A stretch of DNA of 64,000 bases. Origin: Agrypnia vestita. Taxonomy: Eukaryota > Arthropoda > Insecta > Trichoptera > Phryganeidae. Both the position numbers and the translations under genes were made by a program. The notes beneath the pieces were generated by a model. That model made no database searches. It saw nothing but the letters and a program-made list of their open reading frames with translations, and was not told where the DNA came from. Of this stretch, positions 1 to 12,739 are shown piece by piece. The stretch covers positions 1 to 64,000 of the forward strand of contig JADDOH010023139.1 of assembly GCA_016648135.1 (NCBI GenBank), read 5' to 3'. Numbering within the stretch: the first letter of the stretch is position 1; every line of letters starts with the position of its first letter.

Positions 1-1
1 C

Positions 2-2739
2 TTACTAAATTTTGAGCAAATCTGCAAGGCTGAAGGTATAGACAAAAGTACATGGACCATCGATCTCTGCTACATTCTCAAAAAATTTAGAATCCTACAC
101 AACTATTACACTAAAACATTTGGAGTACATTCTGGATACAAGGGACAAGCTTATTACGATAGAATATTGCAAAAGGTATACAACTTTGTATCCATTATAA
201 AATTCAATAATTTAGATGATTACCTAATCTAATGCAATATATCCATATGTCATACTGATTTATATTAATTTTTAAGTTAGACTAACATTAGCGAACACTG
301 CACTAAGTTTAAATTTGGTAGTGCCGCTTCACAGCAATGTTGACCATTGCACATCCGTGGCTGATTTTTCTATAAAATATATTTTGAGTGTTGAAAAAAT
401 AATTTATTACCAAAAAAATAGTGGTATAACACCGTACCACGTAACTGAAACAATTATCGCAAATACAATATTTATGAAAATATTAATGTGGGTTAATGTG
501 AGTGATGCAAAATGATGTTTCGTCACTCTAATATGCATTCAGATAAAAACTGCATATGTACATATTTACATGGATGGTGTTTTGCAACGTGTTCAAAATT
601 TTAAGAAAATACAGCTAGTCAGATTCTTGAACGAAAATACATATTCTTTATTACAAATGTAGTTTAGACATTTGTAACATATTTTTATTGCCACTATATC
701 TCTAACTTTTTTAATACATATATGTATGTATATATCTCAGTCTGAATTGAGTGTGACAGAACACCATCTACAGTATTTGATATTGGGAAGAAATAAGAGT
801 TTTTATCTAATTATTGAAAATAAGCTGGTTGTGTCCGATTGAACCCTTAGAATAGAACTAACTTTTCACAAAATTTGGCAAATAAAAACATGCCGTCATC
901 TTGATTTTCCTCATTGCAAAACATATAACAGAATAAAACATGCAATGTCTTTTTTTAGAAAGGCAAACTTTCTCTGAGTGACAACACACATACCATGTAT
1001 AACACCTGTACCCTTTGATTATTTTCTTTGGAAGATTTTTGATATAATGCTATCATTTTCACCACTTCATTCAATGACTTTTTTTTATATGTCTAAGTCT
1101 TTTTCTGTCATCCATACTTTCTCCCAATACAGCATTTCATTGTAGCATACATCAGTTGTGTATTTAATATTTAACCCCACTACCCACCGGATGCATGTGC
1201 ACAACTTGTGGAAGGGTGTGCGGTTCCAGAATAGGACTCCTCGTGCAATTAAAACAAGGCTGGTGTCATTCGTGCAACGAGGGACCGCCGAAGAAGAAGA
1301 TTTAATATTTAGTTTTACATAATCTGTTTGGTAAAATCTGCTGAATTTTTACAGGATGAAGGGAGGATAAATACAAAATTTGAGTTTGCAGAGTCACGAG
1401 GGTTACGGATTGAACGAAAGTCAGTCAGTAGGGATGAACTGATTAACCATTTAGAGCTACACGGTCCAATTATATTACTAATTGATGCTAACATATTGGT
1501 ATGCGATGTTTGCAAAATGAACAAACTCAATTTGGAATTAAGGTATGAATTTTACATATTTATAATATTGATGTAAAATGAACGAAGTCAATGTGGAATT
1601 TATTTGAATTTAAATCTTCCCAGTTAAATAAATATTTAGAGCTTCATGGATCAAATGAAAAAATATTTAATTTAATTCATCAGTAGGGTTTGGAATTCTC
1701 GTGGTAAAATTGTTATTTTCATCTGTTAACTATATTTTATTTTTGGAATATCAATTAAATGTTAATATGTGTTTTTAAATTTTTTTTTATATGTACATAA
1801 TTGTAAATGCTGGAGTGCAAAGTGATTTGACTTTGATTATGGCACGTGTTATTAGTGGTGATATAAAAAGATCATATTTTTGTGACTTTCTACATCACAA
1901 CACGTCATCGATGCTACAAACATAAATCAATCCAAAGCTCAATTGATTTCTCATTTGGAGAGAACAAAATATTTATTTATCATGAAATAAGATATGGGAG
2001 CATCAGCAGAATACTGCCTTTATTGAAAAGTGATACATTTGCATTTGATACATTTTATTTAAATTGAGTGCAAGAATATTTCTTTTAAAATGTGATTATG
2101 TATTTTGTTACGAGAAATATGAAATAATAATGATATTTTTTCATGTTTAATGCAAAAGTATCCCTTTTGAATTACGAGCACAAAATTTATTTTGGAAAGG
2201 TGATATAGCCCTGCACTATGTGATATTTTTATTTATAGAATTGTATCTTATAAAATGAATGTGTATCTGATATATGCCCTTATTTGTTCTGAAGTCTTTT
2301 TATCAATTGTTTAGGTATTAATTAATTGTACATTATAGCCCTTGTATATAAATGTATTTTTGCAAAATTGAAATCCGAAAGCGGAATGAGATCTAAAAAA
2401 TTACCAAAGATTTTGATATCGTTATAAAACTGTACAAAACAAGAGGACATCTAATTTCTTCAAGAATTTAATGATTTTGAATTGTCAAACAATTTATACT
2501 TTTTATAAAAAATAAGTTTTTTTTTCAGATCCTGTTTACCTTGGGCTGCTACCTACATAGGCCACTACATTGTCCTGTGCGCTCACGATGAGCATAAACA
2601 AAAATTCATTTACAGAAATCCTACCTTTAAAAATAGACTATGTGTGGTCTCGTATGATGGTTTAGATTGCGCAAGAAAATGTTTCGGTACTGATGAAGAT
2701 GCAATTCTAATCTTCAACAGAAAGGTCAATCAGTCGTAG
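2..2739 (+). CDS. GUCD1: GUCD1-like protein, last three coding exons (5' part outside window)
   Basis: Three exons join in one frame: 2-175 (phase 0 end, GT at 176), 1355-1542 (after ACAG, donor GTATGA, leaves 2 bases) and 2529-2739 (after TTTTTCAG, stop TAG). Together they give about 190 residues that align end to end with the C-terminal two thirds of metazoan GUCD1 (Guanylate_cyc_2 family, a C39-peptidase-like fold). Landmarks are WTIDLCYILKKF, TKTFGVHSGYK, a Cys pair in CDVC, the core GHYIVLCAHDE, YRNPTF and the terminal FGTDEDAILIF. The family name comes from a plant homologue; the animal function is poorly understood and cyclase activity in animals should not be assumed. The gene begins left of the window. 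No breaks are seen, so it is probably functional. Recognition is from memory of the family, without a search. Confidence 0.88.
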
Positions 2740-2824
2740 GAGCTTTCTTAATTATTTTTATTTACGACTTATTTTTCTACTATTTTGCGGGCACTGGAAA
2801 GAGAATTTCAGCAAAATATTTATA

Positions 2825-2830
2825 AATAAA
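2825..2830 (+). terminator. Polyadenylation signal of the GUCD1-like gene
   Basis: A canonical AATAAA lies 86 bases after the stop codon of the GUCD1-like gene. It is the first good signal downstream. The exact cleavage site cannot be read from sequence. Confidence 0.45.
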
Positions 2831-2839
2831 ATGCCAGCT

Positions 2840-3515
2840 ACGACTGATAAATCAAATAATGAGTACTTAATTAATTTATAAATTACTTAGATAGATGTGC
2901 AAAAAAATCTATGTATCAAAAGAATGTTATGGTTACTGGTAGACTGCTTTTATCAATGACACCATAGTGACCCTTATTATTGTAATTTTTTTTATCTACT
3001 AAGGTTGTCAGGAATGCTGTCGTATTTTAGAAAATCCTTGATGTGTAATTTAAAAAATATGTGGTCCACTATAGTCGAATGATGAATAATCATTTGCAAT
3101 CTTTCTAGTTGTTACATGTAGATTATTTTACAATACTGACTTCAAAATGCCATCATCGATCTTAGACGGTTGTATCTACATAGAATTACTTCTAGGTTTA
3201 TATCTCTGGAATGCAATATGGTAATCTATCTTTGGTAGATAGAATACTTCCAACATTTTTCATCAATTTTTCATATACAACCGATGCATTGTTGCCTCAT
3301 TGGAATTTATATAAAATAGAGTATCTTAAATGCACTCCATCTGCTCTAAACATAAAATATAACTGATTGACAGCTTCTTATTTACCCCTTTCTGCTTTTT
3401 ATAAATGTCAAAAGCCATCCAAATAATTCAAGATCATTATTATTTTAGGGCGAAATACTCAATTGTACAACACGCATATTTTTGGGTATAAAAATAACAT
3501 CTAATAAATAACGTC
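2840..3515. other. Intergenic, no gene seen
   Basis: AT-rich sequence with short T and A runs. No open frame with coding character, no RNA gene and no recognisable transposon ends. Confidence 0.5.
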
Positions 3516-3519
3516 TATA

Positions 3520-3901
3520 CAGGGTGTCTCATAGCTTATAGCCAAAACGTTACAGGCGAATTCCTGCCTTAATAATGAGTCGAAAATACTCAATCACTCA
3601 TGACCTAATATCAATAGTTAAGGAGATATGCAATATCAAAGTTTGCATTTTTTTTTCAATATTTCCATCTTATTTTTTGCAAAAAATTGAACAATCATTA
3701 CAGTAACTTAAAACGATTATGAAAAATTTATTCGCTTCAATACAACTCAAATAAAATGATCGAAACCTTGTAAAAATTCTATTTTAAAATTTTGCAAGGT
3801 TTTTATTATTTTATTCGACTTGTATTAATTTTTCATAATTGATCCATCCATAACTATTGATATTAGATCATGGTTTTTGCCACTAGCTATGAGACGCCTA
3901 G
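3520..3901. mobile_element. Palindromic MITE with TA target duplication (copy 1)
   Basis: The ends are inverted: CAGGGTGTCTCATAGCT on the left and, reverse-complemented, CTAGGCGTCTCATAGCT on the right. Each end is flanked by TA (3518-3519 and 3902-3903), suggesting a Tc1/mariner-type target. The interior also folds back: an AACCTTGTAAAA segment near 3765 faces TTTTGCAAGGTTTTTAT near 3793. No coding capacity. A diverged copy of the interior lies at 50947-51215. Confidence 0.6.
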
Positions 3902-3904
3902 TAT

Positions 3905-4755
3905 ATAGATCAAACTTTTCTGTAAAATTTACCTCCGGAATATCTTGGCTAAGTTAGGAAACACATAGTCTGTCTAAATCGTTTCTAGATGTTTATACTC
4001 GCATACACCATTTTAAAATACAACAGAACTTTCCTGACAACCTATATATGTTACTTATTAGTGAGAGTTTATTTCCATTAAAATTATTTTTTTTTAATAG
4101 AGAAATTTCACATATTTCAAATATCGATGAAAATATATGAAATAGATTAATAAATATTAATTATATTCTGTGAATCAGTGTGGATAATGTGGAGTAATTT
4201 TTTCATTCATAATTTTTATTATAAAAATCTTTAAAAATACGACTTTACTAAAGCGCACATGATTAGTCGTATCAACTCGCGCGTTTGGTATAGTGCCGTA
4301 GTATTTGTATATCTGGGTACCATACAATTGTGACGCACAGACTCGTGCTAGTGAAATGACATGTTTTGGTGGGAATTCAAAGTGTTGAATTTCAAAATCT
4401 ATTTGTCAATATCTAAAAATTGAAAAAAAAAAAAAATTTCTTAAACGTATTTTCTAGACCAAAGTAAAGATTATTCTATTAAAAAAAAAGTTAAATTTTC
4501 CTATTGTAATGTTTCTTAAAAACCTTATAATTTGTATAAATAATTCAATATGTTATTTACATTAATCTTAAACATAAATTTATTAACGATATTCTTATAA
4601 ATATCTAGCACTAGTTTCAAAAATTATCTTGTATAAAATATAAAAATAATTATTTTATATAAATATAAACAAATAGAACATATAAAAAAAGGAAATGGCA
4701 AGAATATTCCACCAACTTCATCAATATTCAATTTCTCTAGTTCTCTTAAAACTGT
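3905..4755. other. Intergenic, no gene seen
   Basis: Low-complexity AT-rich sequence with long A runs near 4420 and 4480. No coding or repeat structure that I can support. Confidence 0.5.
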
Positions 4756-4760
4756 TTTTT

Positions 4761-4937
4761 TTAATAGAGATGAGAACACGGAATACATGTCACATCAATA
4801 TTCTTACTATTTTCAAATTAAACTAAACGCTTGTGCTATGAAAATAGGACTAACTTGCCGGTCTGGAGTGAGATTTGAACCCGCGACCTTTGGATCACGA
4901 GGCGAGAGTCCTAGCCACAAAACCAACAAGCTACTCA
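4761..4937 (-). mobile_element. tRNA-derived SINE (copy A)
   Basis: Read on the minus strand it begins with a tRNA-like head carrying a B-box (GGTTCAAATC at about 4872-4881) and continues into a body (TTAGTCCTATTTTCATAGCA ... GAATATTGATGTGACATGTA) that ends in an A-rich tail seen as T's at 4756-4763. The same head and body recur at 14641-14816 (minus) and 28799-28990 (plus), so this is a dispersed family and not an isolated tRNA. The cloverleaf does not pair well, so it is not a functional tRNA gene. Confidence 0.72.
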
Positions 4938-5049
4938 AAGTACTGTTTGCTGCACTTATGTACATTAAATAATAATTTTTAAATCCTTATCTATACAATG
5001 CATCAAAAAATAATTTCAATTTTTCGAAATCTATATTTTAAATCTTATA

Positions 5050-5212
5050 GTGCGTGTACACAGAGGACATTTTGATCTCCTGTCTCAGAGATTTTTCAAT
5101 AAATGTAGAGATATATTAGTTGTATCTTTCTTTATGTGATCTCAACTCTGTCTCTTTCCTTATGTGATCTCAATATGACTCTCTGAGACAACTCTCATTT
5201 ATGTACATGCAC
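5050..5212. repeat. Possible MITE with internal 29-bp duplication
   Basis: GTGCGTGTACA at the left faces TGTACATGCAC at the right, and both ends continue into a CTCAGAGA-type motif. Inside, a segment around TTTATGTGATCTCAA is repeated twice in tandem (about 5130-5175). No target duplication is clear. Confidence 0.3.
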
Positions 5213-5219
5213 ATGGTGG

Positions 5220-7148
5220 ATTCTGTGACATTAGAAATAATATTCATTTCAATATTCTGTAATTTAATCCATTGATATTTAATCATGTTCTATAAAACGT
5301 TGCTTTTACATTAAATCTAGGCAGGTTCACAATAATGCCGAAGCTGTGTTGAAAGTTTGATAACAAAAGCTGGATACTGACTTTAACTGCACCATTAAAA
5401 ATAATATTAACAATCTCATCTACATAAGGATAGAATAATAAGATGCGAGATCCCCTGAGATCATTTTACAATATAAAGTTCAACCTTTCATTTGAAAACA
5501 ATGTACTATATTGATTATGCAATGACTGGTGACTTAATCGTACTTAAAAGTTAAGAAAGTGTGTATATATTTGTACATTTTTATACGAATTTGGAAAATA
5601 TTTTGAACATTTTTCATTTCGTAAAGTATAAACATATAAATTGAATAAAATCTCATAACTTGCCTTCGTGCTGTTTATGATCGTAACCCTCGACTCATGC
5701 AGCTATTAAAATATTTCTCATGCATGCTCATCATTCCTTGAGGCTTCTATTACAACAATTTTCTAGCATTTGGTCATGCCAGGTCTTTTGCAGACTCTTT
5801 TATTTCTGATGCCAATAAGAAATAGCCCAAAATTTGTCCATGCTCAACTATCATTATAATAAATTAATCAAAAAATGCGCACACATGTAATACGGAAGTA
5901 GTAAAAATATTTGTTTACTATTCCTAGGCAGGGAATTTAAATTGAATACACAAAATCAAGATCACTTTTCTTGTAAGGTAAAAATATATAATATATTTTA
6001 TGTATTTGTATTAATTATTCTTACAATAGAACATCCTTTGAGTATAGGTACATATAAAATATAGTCAAAATAAAGGAATTTAAATTACAGCGTTAAAAAG
6101 TTTGTTCTGAAAATCTTTAAGTGACTGTATTGTGTATATAGTACTGCATATATGTTTTTAATGTAAGAAATCATGTATTAGGCCATGTATAATATGGAAC
6201 TAAATAAACGTTGAAAAATAAATATATGTTTCTTTATGTTAAAACAATGCATGACAATTTTCTTACATTTATTTATTGTTAAGTAATTTTCTTGTCAATT
6301 AAAAATTTGTGTCATTTAACAGTAGGTACTATTTTAATTTTATCATGTTTTGGGAACGATATTTGACAACTGACAAGTCAGGAATTAGAGAAAGTTGGTG
6401 ATCCAATGATGAAGCTCCCAACATTGTATTACATATTTTTTCTTATTTTAAATTATAATACATATCTAATAATTGTCCTTTATGGCTGCTCAATCATTTA
6501 ATTATATATTTATTTACAATAATATCTCGCGTCACCGGTTTGTTAATGGTGTTTAAAAGTTGCAAGAGAGTTTCAAATACATAATATGCAAGTTCTAGTC
6601 AGTACAGTACAGTTTTTATTAAGTTCTCCACCAAACCTTCACAAACATTCTCTCCGGTCATAAAACTGCAATATGTCTGCATCTTTCTTTACTGTACCCA
6701 CCCATCTTAATCTCCGTGTTTGAGTTTCGGCTGTTGTTTCTCCTGTTTGGAGAGTTCTTACTTTTCATAACTTGGCCAGACCCATCTCAATTTCACTATT
6801 TGTCGTAACTATTACTGTTTTAGGCTGTTTGAATATGCCATCAGTTAGACTGTTTACTGTTATTTATTCTGCTTGAACCTAAAAAGATTCTCTATGGCAA
6901 AACATATGATGTTTAATCTTAATCGCCTACAAATTCCAAAAAAGCTATTTCCTTTCGGATATGTCGGCTTCTAAATATTTGATTGAAACAAGGATCCACC
7001 TATTTGGATCCAGTATTTCCTGGTGATCCTGACATTCTTGACATCTCTGTAGTTTTTTTAAATGGTCGAATTTATGTTATATTTTTTAATTATTTCCATT
7101 AATTTATCTGCATTTCCAGAAAATATTCTGACTTAAAATAATAAATAG
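5220..7148. other. Intergenic, no gene seen
   Basis: Nearly 2 kb of AT-rich sequence. I find no conserved open frame, no splice-linked exons and no transposon termini. It is probably old decayed repeat and spacer. Confidence 0.45.
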
Positions 7149-7156
7149 CCATTATC

Positions 7157-7319
7157 CTGGGGCGTGCAGTGTGAATAAGCATGACTTTTCCCCAAGCATA
7201 TATTTTGAAAAGAAACCGAAATAAGTTAATAGTATTCCTATCACAATAATTTCATAATATTCTGCCAGATAAATTTAATTTCAAGTTTTTAAATAAAAGT
7301 CATGCTTCTTGTTCCCCTG
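7157..7319. mobile_element. hAT-type MITE with exact 8-bp target duplication
   Basis: The element lies between two perfect copies of CCATTATC (7149-7156 and 7320-7327). Its left end is CTGGGGCGTGCAGTG; the right end stops at CCCCTG after AAGTCATGCTTCTTGTTC, so a few terminal bases are lost there. The interior matches elements at 36007-36233 and 43290-43462. An 8-bp duplication with CAGGG-like ends is typical of non-autonomous hAT elements. Confidence 0.72.
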
Positions 7320-7779
7320 CCATTATCATAGCATAGATTTATTTTAGTATGTACCAATACATATTTGACACTACAAGTATATTTTCTTACTTTTACAGAT
7401 TATTAAATCATTAGTGTAATGTCTCATACTTATTGAATAAATTTTTACTATATTTCCTATATATTTGTTTTACTCATTTAAATAATTTAAAAATCCATAA
7501 TAAAGATACATAAGATTTTAGGTTGAGAAGTTTTTTTTAATTTTCTTTATGATTGATGGAAATTATCACTCAACTAGCCTAAAGGCACCTTCCTGAAAGT
7601 CATAAATATATCCTTAAATGTGCTGGGGATGCCCGTGCTATGTACATTGCCTTTATTATTGCTATAAAAAAAAATTGCACAAAAAATTAATGTTCCTATC
7701 AAATCTGATAATGTAGATTATTCTATCAAAAAATATTAACAATTATAAATAACATATCACATAACAAATAAAAAAATGT

Positions 7780-8204
7780 CCACCTGGAGACGATCGAGTA
7801 CGACCGCAGTGATCGTATAAACCGCCGCGGGACCGCACGGCCGCAGAAACAAACCATTCACTGTCCGCACTATGAAATGTCTTTATTAAAAAAATATATA
7901 CATGAAATTCTATCGGGCTACTACAATATTCCTAATATGACAGATATGTTTGCATTTAACACTAATGTGGGCCTTCGAGGATATCATCTGAAGTTGAACA
8001 AGTCTCGGTTCTCGTGTAACCCAAGAAAGCATGCTTTAAGCAATAGAGTGGTCAATATGTGGAACAGTTTGCCCGAGGATGTTGTGTCTGCAGCCAGTGT
8101 CAACCAATTTAAGAATAGGCTGGATATTCAAATGAGAGACAGTGATATGGGCCTATCAGCTTAAGCTGCCTGCCCATTATCAATAATAATAATAATAATA
8201 ATAA
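7780..8204 (+). pseudogene. LINE reverse transcriptase C-terminal remnant with (AAT)n tail
   Basis: The readable part (7877-8163) ends with LRGYHLKLNKSRF, NPRKHALSNRVVNMWNSLP, EDVV and VNQFKNRLD, the characteristic C-terminal end of CR1/L2/Jockey-type LINE polyproteins. The frame stops at TAA and is followed by an (AAT)n run at 8182-8204, a usual LINE 3' tail. Upstream, LETIEYDR fits the same protein but is followed by scrambled sequence. It is a 5'-truncated, dead copy. Confidence 0.68.
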
Positions 8205-8930
8205 AATAAAACAAAACAAGAGTTGTATAACTTAAACATGAAACACAAATGACATCATAAGTAAAATAAAACCAAGCAAAACAGTGTGGTATGCAGCGGA
8301 CAGCCATAAAACAATGTCCAGGCAAAGGTGCGGACCCGCTTTCACATTTCAACCCTTTTGTACGCAACAGAGCTAAGAGATGCATCGGCCAGGGATACCT
8401 GGTTTGTCACTGCCAAAAACAATAGATTCGAGATCTCCCTTGTGCAATTTTGGGAACGATATTTGCTGGCTGCAAGCAGCAAATAGGGAAGTAGGAAGGA
8501 CCTCACCGATTTCTTCACTAAAGCGCAATCATCCAAAGGCTTCTCTGGTTCCACAGTTTCTCACAGGGGGTGAACTGTGTTAGGATATGTATCTTCGTCA
8601 CAGGCACAATTGCACATTGTTAATTATCATTAGCGTTATGAAACCTTGGAGTTACGAAATTTCGAGTTGTACTTAGCGCGTACAGAATTCAACCGTTCCG
8701 AAACCGGTAGACTGTTACCGATCGCGGTGCGGTGAGGGTGGGGGGAGCAGAGAGACTGTTTCATTAGACACTTGCATTGGTTTGAAACAATATTGTTTAC
8801 AGCTAAGAGAAAGTCGCCTAGTACCTACTGAAACAACCGAAATGCAATGTGTAAGAGTAAGACACCCCTTTACTAGAAATCGCATTAGTAAGAAAGGTAG
8901 GATAAAATTTTGTGTAAAAATGCATCCGAA
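8205..8930. other. Mixed-composition intergenic tract
   Basis: Higher in GC than its surroundings from about 8330. It holds several short open frames on both strands, none of which I recognise or can link by splice sites. It may be old transposon sequence. Confidence 0.3.
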
Positions 8931-8935
8931 CCCCA

Positions 8936-9215
8936 AAGAAACCAGAGTCAGATGGGAGCGCTGCCTGAACCCTGGCTACAATCGTAGTCAGTATACCGAG
9001 CGTTCCTCATAAGCAAGTCATCTATAGACTTTGTGTCCTCCCCGTGAAAACGGAGGCCTGAAATCCTTGGATGGGTCGAATAGGAGGGAGTTGGGAGAAA
9101 CGTTGCTGAATGTTGGTTACAGTCATAGTTGGTACACCGAGCGTTCCACAGAAGCGAAAAACGGAGGCCTGCATACATTGGATGGCTCGAGGAGGGGGGA
9201 ATTGATGGAAGAGCT
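8936..9215 (+). repeat. Two-copy degenerate tandem repeat
   Basis: The motif around GGCTACAATCGTAGTCAGTA (8974) recurs as GGTTACAGTCATAGTTGGTA (9115), each followed by ACCGAGCGTTCC. A second block starting CGGAGGCCTG (9051) recurs at 9162, each followed by a TTGGATGG...TCGA segment. The units are about 110-140 bp and differ by an indel. Short open frames here follow the repeat and are not convincing genes. Confidence 0.55.
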
Positions 9216-9348
9216 GGACTGAATGGGCCACTTCTGTTGTGCATCCACACATCAAGTGCCCATGAAGCAGCAGGACTGCTCGAGTAGGTGAGGTGCTCTG
9301 GTGAACACATCACATCACTGAGGGGTCGACGATAAAGCACCGGGAACC

Positions 9349-9560
9349 GTGTCACGAGTGGCTGCCAAGGACCTGACCAGCCTAGGTTTAGTTTATTCTT
9401 AAGATGGGGATTAATTTAATCTAGTGTAGGTCTAATAAAGTTTAGTACTAAGTCATTTTCAGGAACTATAGCTTTATTTTGCATGTAAATATACATCTTT
9501 TACTGTCGACAGAATCAGGCTTCTTATTTTGTACCTCTTTTCCTAATACTGGTGACTCAT
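9349..9560 (+). other. Possible LTR remnant
   Basis: Begins with TGTCACGAGTGG, contains AATAAAG (9434) and ends near CTAATACTGGTGACTCATG. CTGGTGAC at the junction resembles the primer-site border of arthropod Ty3/gypsy-type LTR elements. No gag or pol is found beside it, and no second LTR, so the call is weak. Confidence 0.25.
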
Positions 9561-9739
9561 GTGGAAGGTTGCGTGTGATGTGTGAGGGCACGCACATAGC
9601 CAGGTATATACCGCTCGGCTGTACTGGTGAGTGTGAATCCCACTCGCTATAGGGCGTCGGTCACGGAACGATCAACTCCCCCAGCCCAGCAAGTGTGTCA
9701 GTCTAGTATGTCAGAGGTGAGGTCGGGCAGGAAACGTCA

Positions 9740-11040
9740 CAATATTATACATACAGTGATGTTATTTGGATGCAATATTTAAAAAAACAAAAGAAAACTG
9801 ATTTTTAACAATTTAATTGTCATAAGTACTTAAAAAATACAATATCACATGATTTTTATTATCATCATAATTTGGCTACAAATCTACAATAAATGTATTT
9901 TTCAGTTAAATATGCAGATTTATTATGAATAAATGGCTCTATCCATAATACAAAGAAAATTTTTACTAGCAAATGAACATAGTTATGCAGAAAAGCGCCA
10001 GGCCACAATTTTGGTAAAAATGAGATATTGATGTCATCAGACGGAGTAAGGTCAATTCTATGTTCTACTAAAATCAGTCAAGCCGCTTTCATACAAAAAT
10101 TCACAGTAATCGCCTTCTGAAATATTTATTGATCGCGAAAACAACATTTTAAAATCTGCAGAAAGCGCCCACGCCCTTTAAAACACTTTTAAAATGACTG
10201 TTCCTCAAAACATATTCACCAGAAAACAGTTATTTAGTATTATTATACAGTTTAAAAAATACATATTCATATGGTAATAATAAAAATTTCACACAAATAT
10301 GTAATATGCAATTTAATTACTAGACATTCATAATAGATAAGTAACTCTGGCTGTTTTCTGAAGAATGCATATTTGATATAATAAGATCAGATGGATGAAA
10401 AACAACAAAATTTCAAAAAATTTACATTTAAATCCATTTTACAGTTATTAGAAATTGGCATTTATATATTATTTATAATTCTAGGTTGTGTGATTACTCC
10501 ATTTTTAGAAAAAAGTGCTTTTGAGTTTTCTGTGACTGGCTGCTTTCTGCATAACTACATTCAATTATAAGATGTAAAATAATGTAAAGTAAAGTTTATA
10601 AATTTTAAGTTATAAACTAATAAAACGATGCATCATTTGAAAATGTTGATGAATTAAACTTTTCAGTCTGTTTAAAATGAAAAATGCCATTAATATATCT
10701 GTTATAATTTGGTTCTCTTATAACTTTTAGCTAGCTAAAAATTAATGCCCAATATTGAAAAACACTTATTTTATTCTCCCCTGAATACATGATAAATTGT
10801 AAATAGGCTTTTGTATTACAGACAAAACAAATATTTACTGACTTAGTATTAATATGTACATAAATTAAAAAAAAATTTAAGACATGTTTTTATATGCTTT
10901 CTTTGCATACATTCGTAATCGATTTTTTAACATCACCCAAGCAGTATCCAAATATAGAGCACATAGTTTTGAAGTTAAAACAATTTTTTATCTTAATTTT
11001 CTTACCATAAAAAAAAATCATTAAACCATCCTCCTTAGTT
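9740..11040. other. Intergenic, no gene seen
   Basis: AT-rich sequence with no coding frames of note and no recognisable repeat ends. Confidence 0.45.
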
Positions 11041-11061
11041 GCCATATCAAACAATAATTTT

Positions 11062-11099
11062 GTTATCTGTCCATCGGTCTGTCTGTCTGTCCGTCCGTA
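11062..11099. repeat. (TCTG)n microsatellite
   Basis: A short run of GTCTGTCTGTCTGTCCGTCCG. Confidence 0.7.
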
Positions 11100-11149
11100 A
11101 CTTCGTGTAACATTCGTAATTTCATTTGAATTCATGGTTAAAAAAACTA

Positions 11150-11235
11150 AATTAAACAGCCGGAGATGGGGCACGAACCCCGGGCCAGCAGACCCGAACC
11201 GGCCGCTTAATGCATGTTGCTACTGCCGCCTACTG
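11150..11235 (-). repeat. tRNA-like SINE head, uncertain
   Basis: Read on the minus strand, TAGCAACATGCATTAAGCGG is followed about 30 bases later by GGGGTTCGTGCCCC, which resembles A- and B-box spacing of a tRNA-derived SINE. It does not match the SINE family at 4.8, 14.7 and 28.8 kb. No tail is visible. Confidence 0.25.
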
Positions 11236-11453
11236 ACAAAAATATACTATAAATATATACTAGGGCTTAGCAAAAACACGAGTCATTTCATTTTCCGCCC
11301 AGCACACTCGCCAGTGTACCTTTAACTGCCGGCAGGGGAAATATAAAAAAAATGTTCAAATATTTTGATAAAATTGGTTATTACTATTTCATGGGTGTCG
11401 GCTATAAATAAATAAATACTTATTCTTTAGACAAATAATAATTTAGTTAAATA

Positions 11454-12739
11454 TTAGGTCCTTATGAAATTGGCGTTTTGCCGTACTGGCAAATTTTATC
11501 TCAAATATCTTCTCTTTGGTTAAGAATTCCAAATCCAAATTTATACAGCTATTTACTCATGTATTTGTGTTTTGAAAATTATAATTCATTTGTTTTTTCC
11601 TCAATGTTTTTTTCTTTGCGTCACTCAGTTTACAAAATGAAAAACTTGAAATATCGCGTTATTTACGAGTACGAGTTCCACCGTGGCACCAGTGCTGCAG
11701 AAACGGCTCGAAGGATTATGATGTGTATGGCGACGGTGCCGCAAAAGAAAACACAGTGCGTTTTTGGTTCCAACGTTTTCGTTCTGGAAATTTCGACCTG
11801 CAGAACAAGCCCCGTGGACGGCCGGGACCAAAGTTGATAATGAAGAATTGAAGGCTATTGTGGAAGCGGATCCATCGCAAACCACATCCGAGTTAGCTGC
11901 AGGCTGCGGTGTTAGTGATAAAACTGTTTTAATCCACTTGAAGTAAATTGGCAAGGTGAAAAAGCTTGAAGGTGGGTAACCACGAATTGAGTGAAGCGAC
12001 AAATCACAAGAAACGGCGCGTTACTTGCTGCGTTGGATTAATCAAACCGGTCACAATGAATGATGAGGATTTTAAATCGAATCATTACCTGTGATGAAAA
12101 GTGGATCCTGTACGATAATCGGAAGCACTCATCGCAATGGCTGAACCCTGCCAAACCAGCCAAACCATGCCCCAAGCGAAAATTGACTCCAAAAAAGTTA
12201 CTTGTGAGCGTTTGGGGGACTAGTGCTGGTGTCGTTCACTACAGCTTTCTTAAATCTGGCCAGACGATTACGGCAGATGTCTATTGTCAGCAACTGCAAA
12301 CCATGATGGAAAAGCTAGCTGCTAAACAACCGAGGCTGGTTAATCGCTCTAGGCCACTGCTGCTTCATGATAACGCTAGACCACACACTGCACAACAGAC
12401 GGCTACCAAATTAGAGGAGCTTCAATTGGAATGTCTAAGACATCCACCGTACTCTCCGGACCTTGCCCCAACAGATTACCATTTTTTTCGAAATTTGGAT
12501 AACTTCTTGCAAAGGAAAAAATTCAACTTCGATGGGGCAGTCCAAACCGCTTTCAAAGATTTTATTGATTCCCGTCCGAATGGTTTTTTTAGTAAAGGGA
12601 TCGATGAACTACTTATGAGATGGCAAAAGTGCATAGATAGCAATGGTTCATACTTTGATTAAATAAATATATTATAATAAAAAAAATCGGCTTTATGTTC
12701 CTCACATACTAAACGCCAATTTCATATGTAAGGACCTAA
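11454..12739 (+). mobile_element. mariner element with both terminal inverted repeats
   Basis: TTAGGTCCTTATGAAATTGG at the left matches the reverse complement of CCAATTTCATATGTAAGGAC plus CTAA at the right. A TA duplication flanks both ends (11452-11453 and 12740-12741). The length, 1286 bp, is the normal size of an intact mariner. It encloses a broken transposase gene. Confidence 0.9.
11637..12662 (+). pseudogene. mariner transposase pseudogene (Hsmar1/cecropia-like)
   Basis: The start MKNLKYRVIYEYEF and the HTH region (GTSAAETARRI) are in one frame. A frameshift near 11720 moves the rest (HTH continuation, to about 11945) to other frames, a stop TAA interrupts after IHLK, and a deletion near 12010-12060 removes the segment leading to the catalytic core. 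From 12060 the frame is open for 200 codons: CDEKWILYDN carries the first Asp, LLLHDNARPHTA the second, and HPPYSPDLAPTDYHFF the third at the D34D spacing. The end WQKCIDSNGSYFD is the normal C-terminus. It cannot make active transposase as it stands. Confidence 0.88.

Noticed and set aside
1160..1310. GC-richer segment ending in GAAGAAGAAG inside the first visible GUCD1-like intron
   Set aside because: It could be a LINE 3' end, but no coding match or second copy was found.
4761..4937. Functional tRNA gene
   Set aside because: The acceptor and anticodon stems do not pair, and the same sequence recurs with a SINE body elsewhere.
8948..9355. 135-codon minus-strand frame
   Set aside because: It spans a degenerate tandem repeat with competing frames on both strands and has no recognisable domain.
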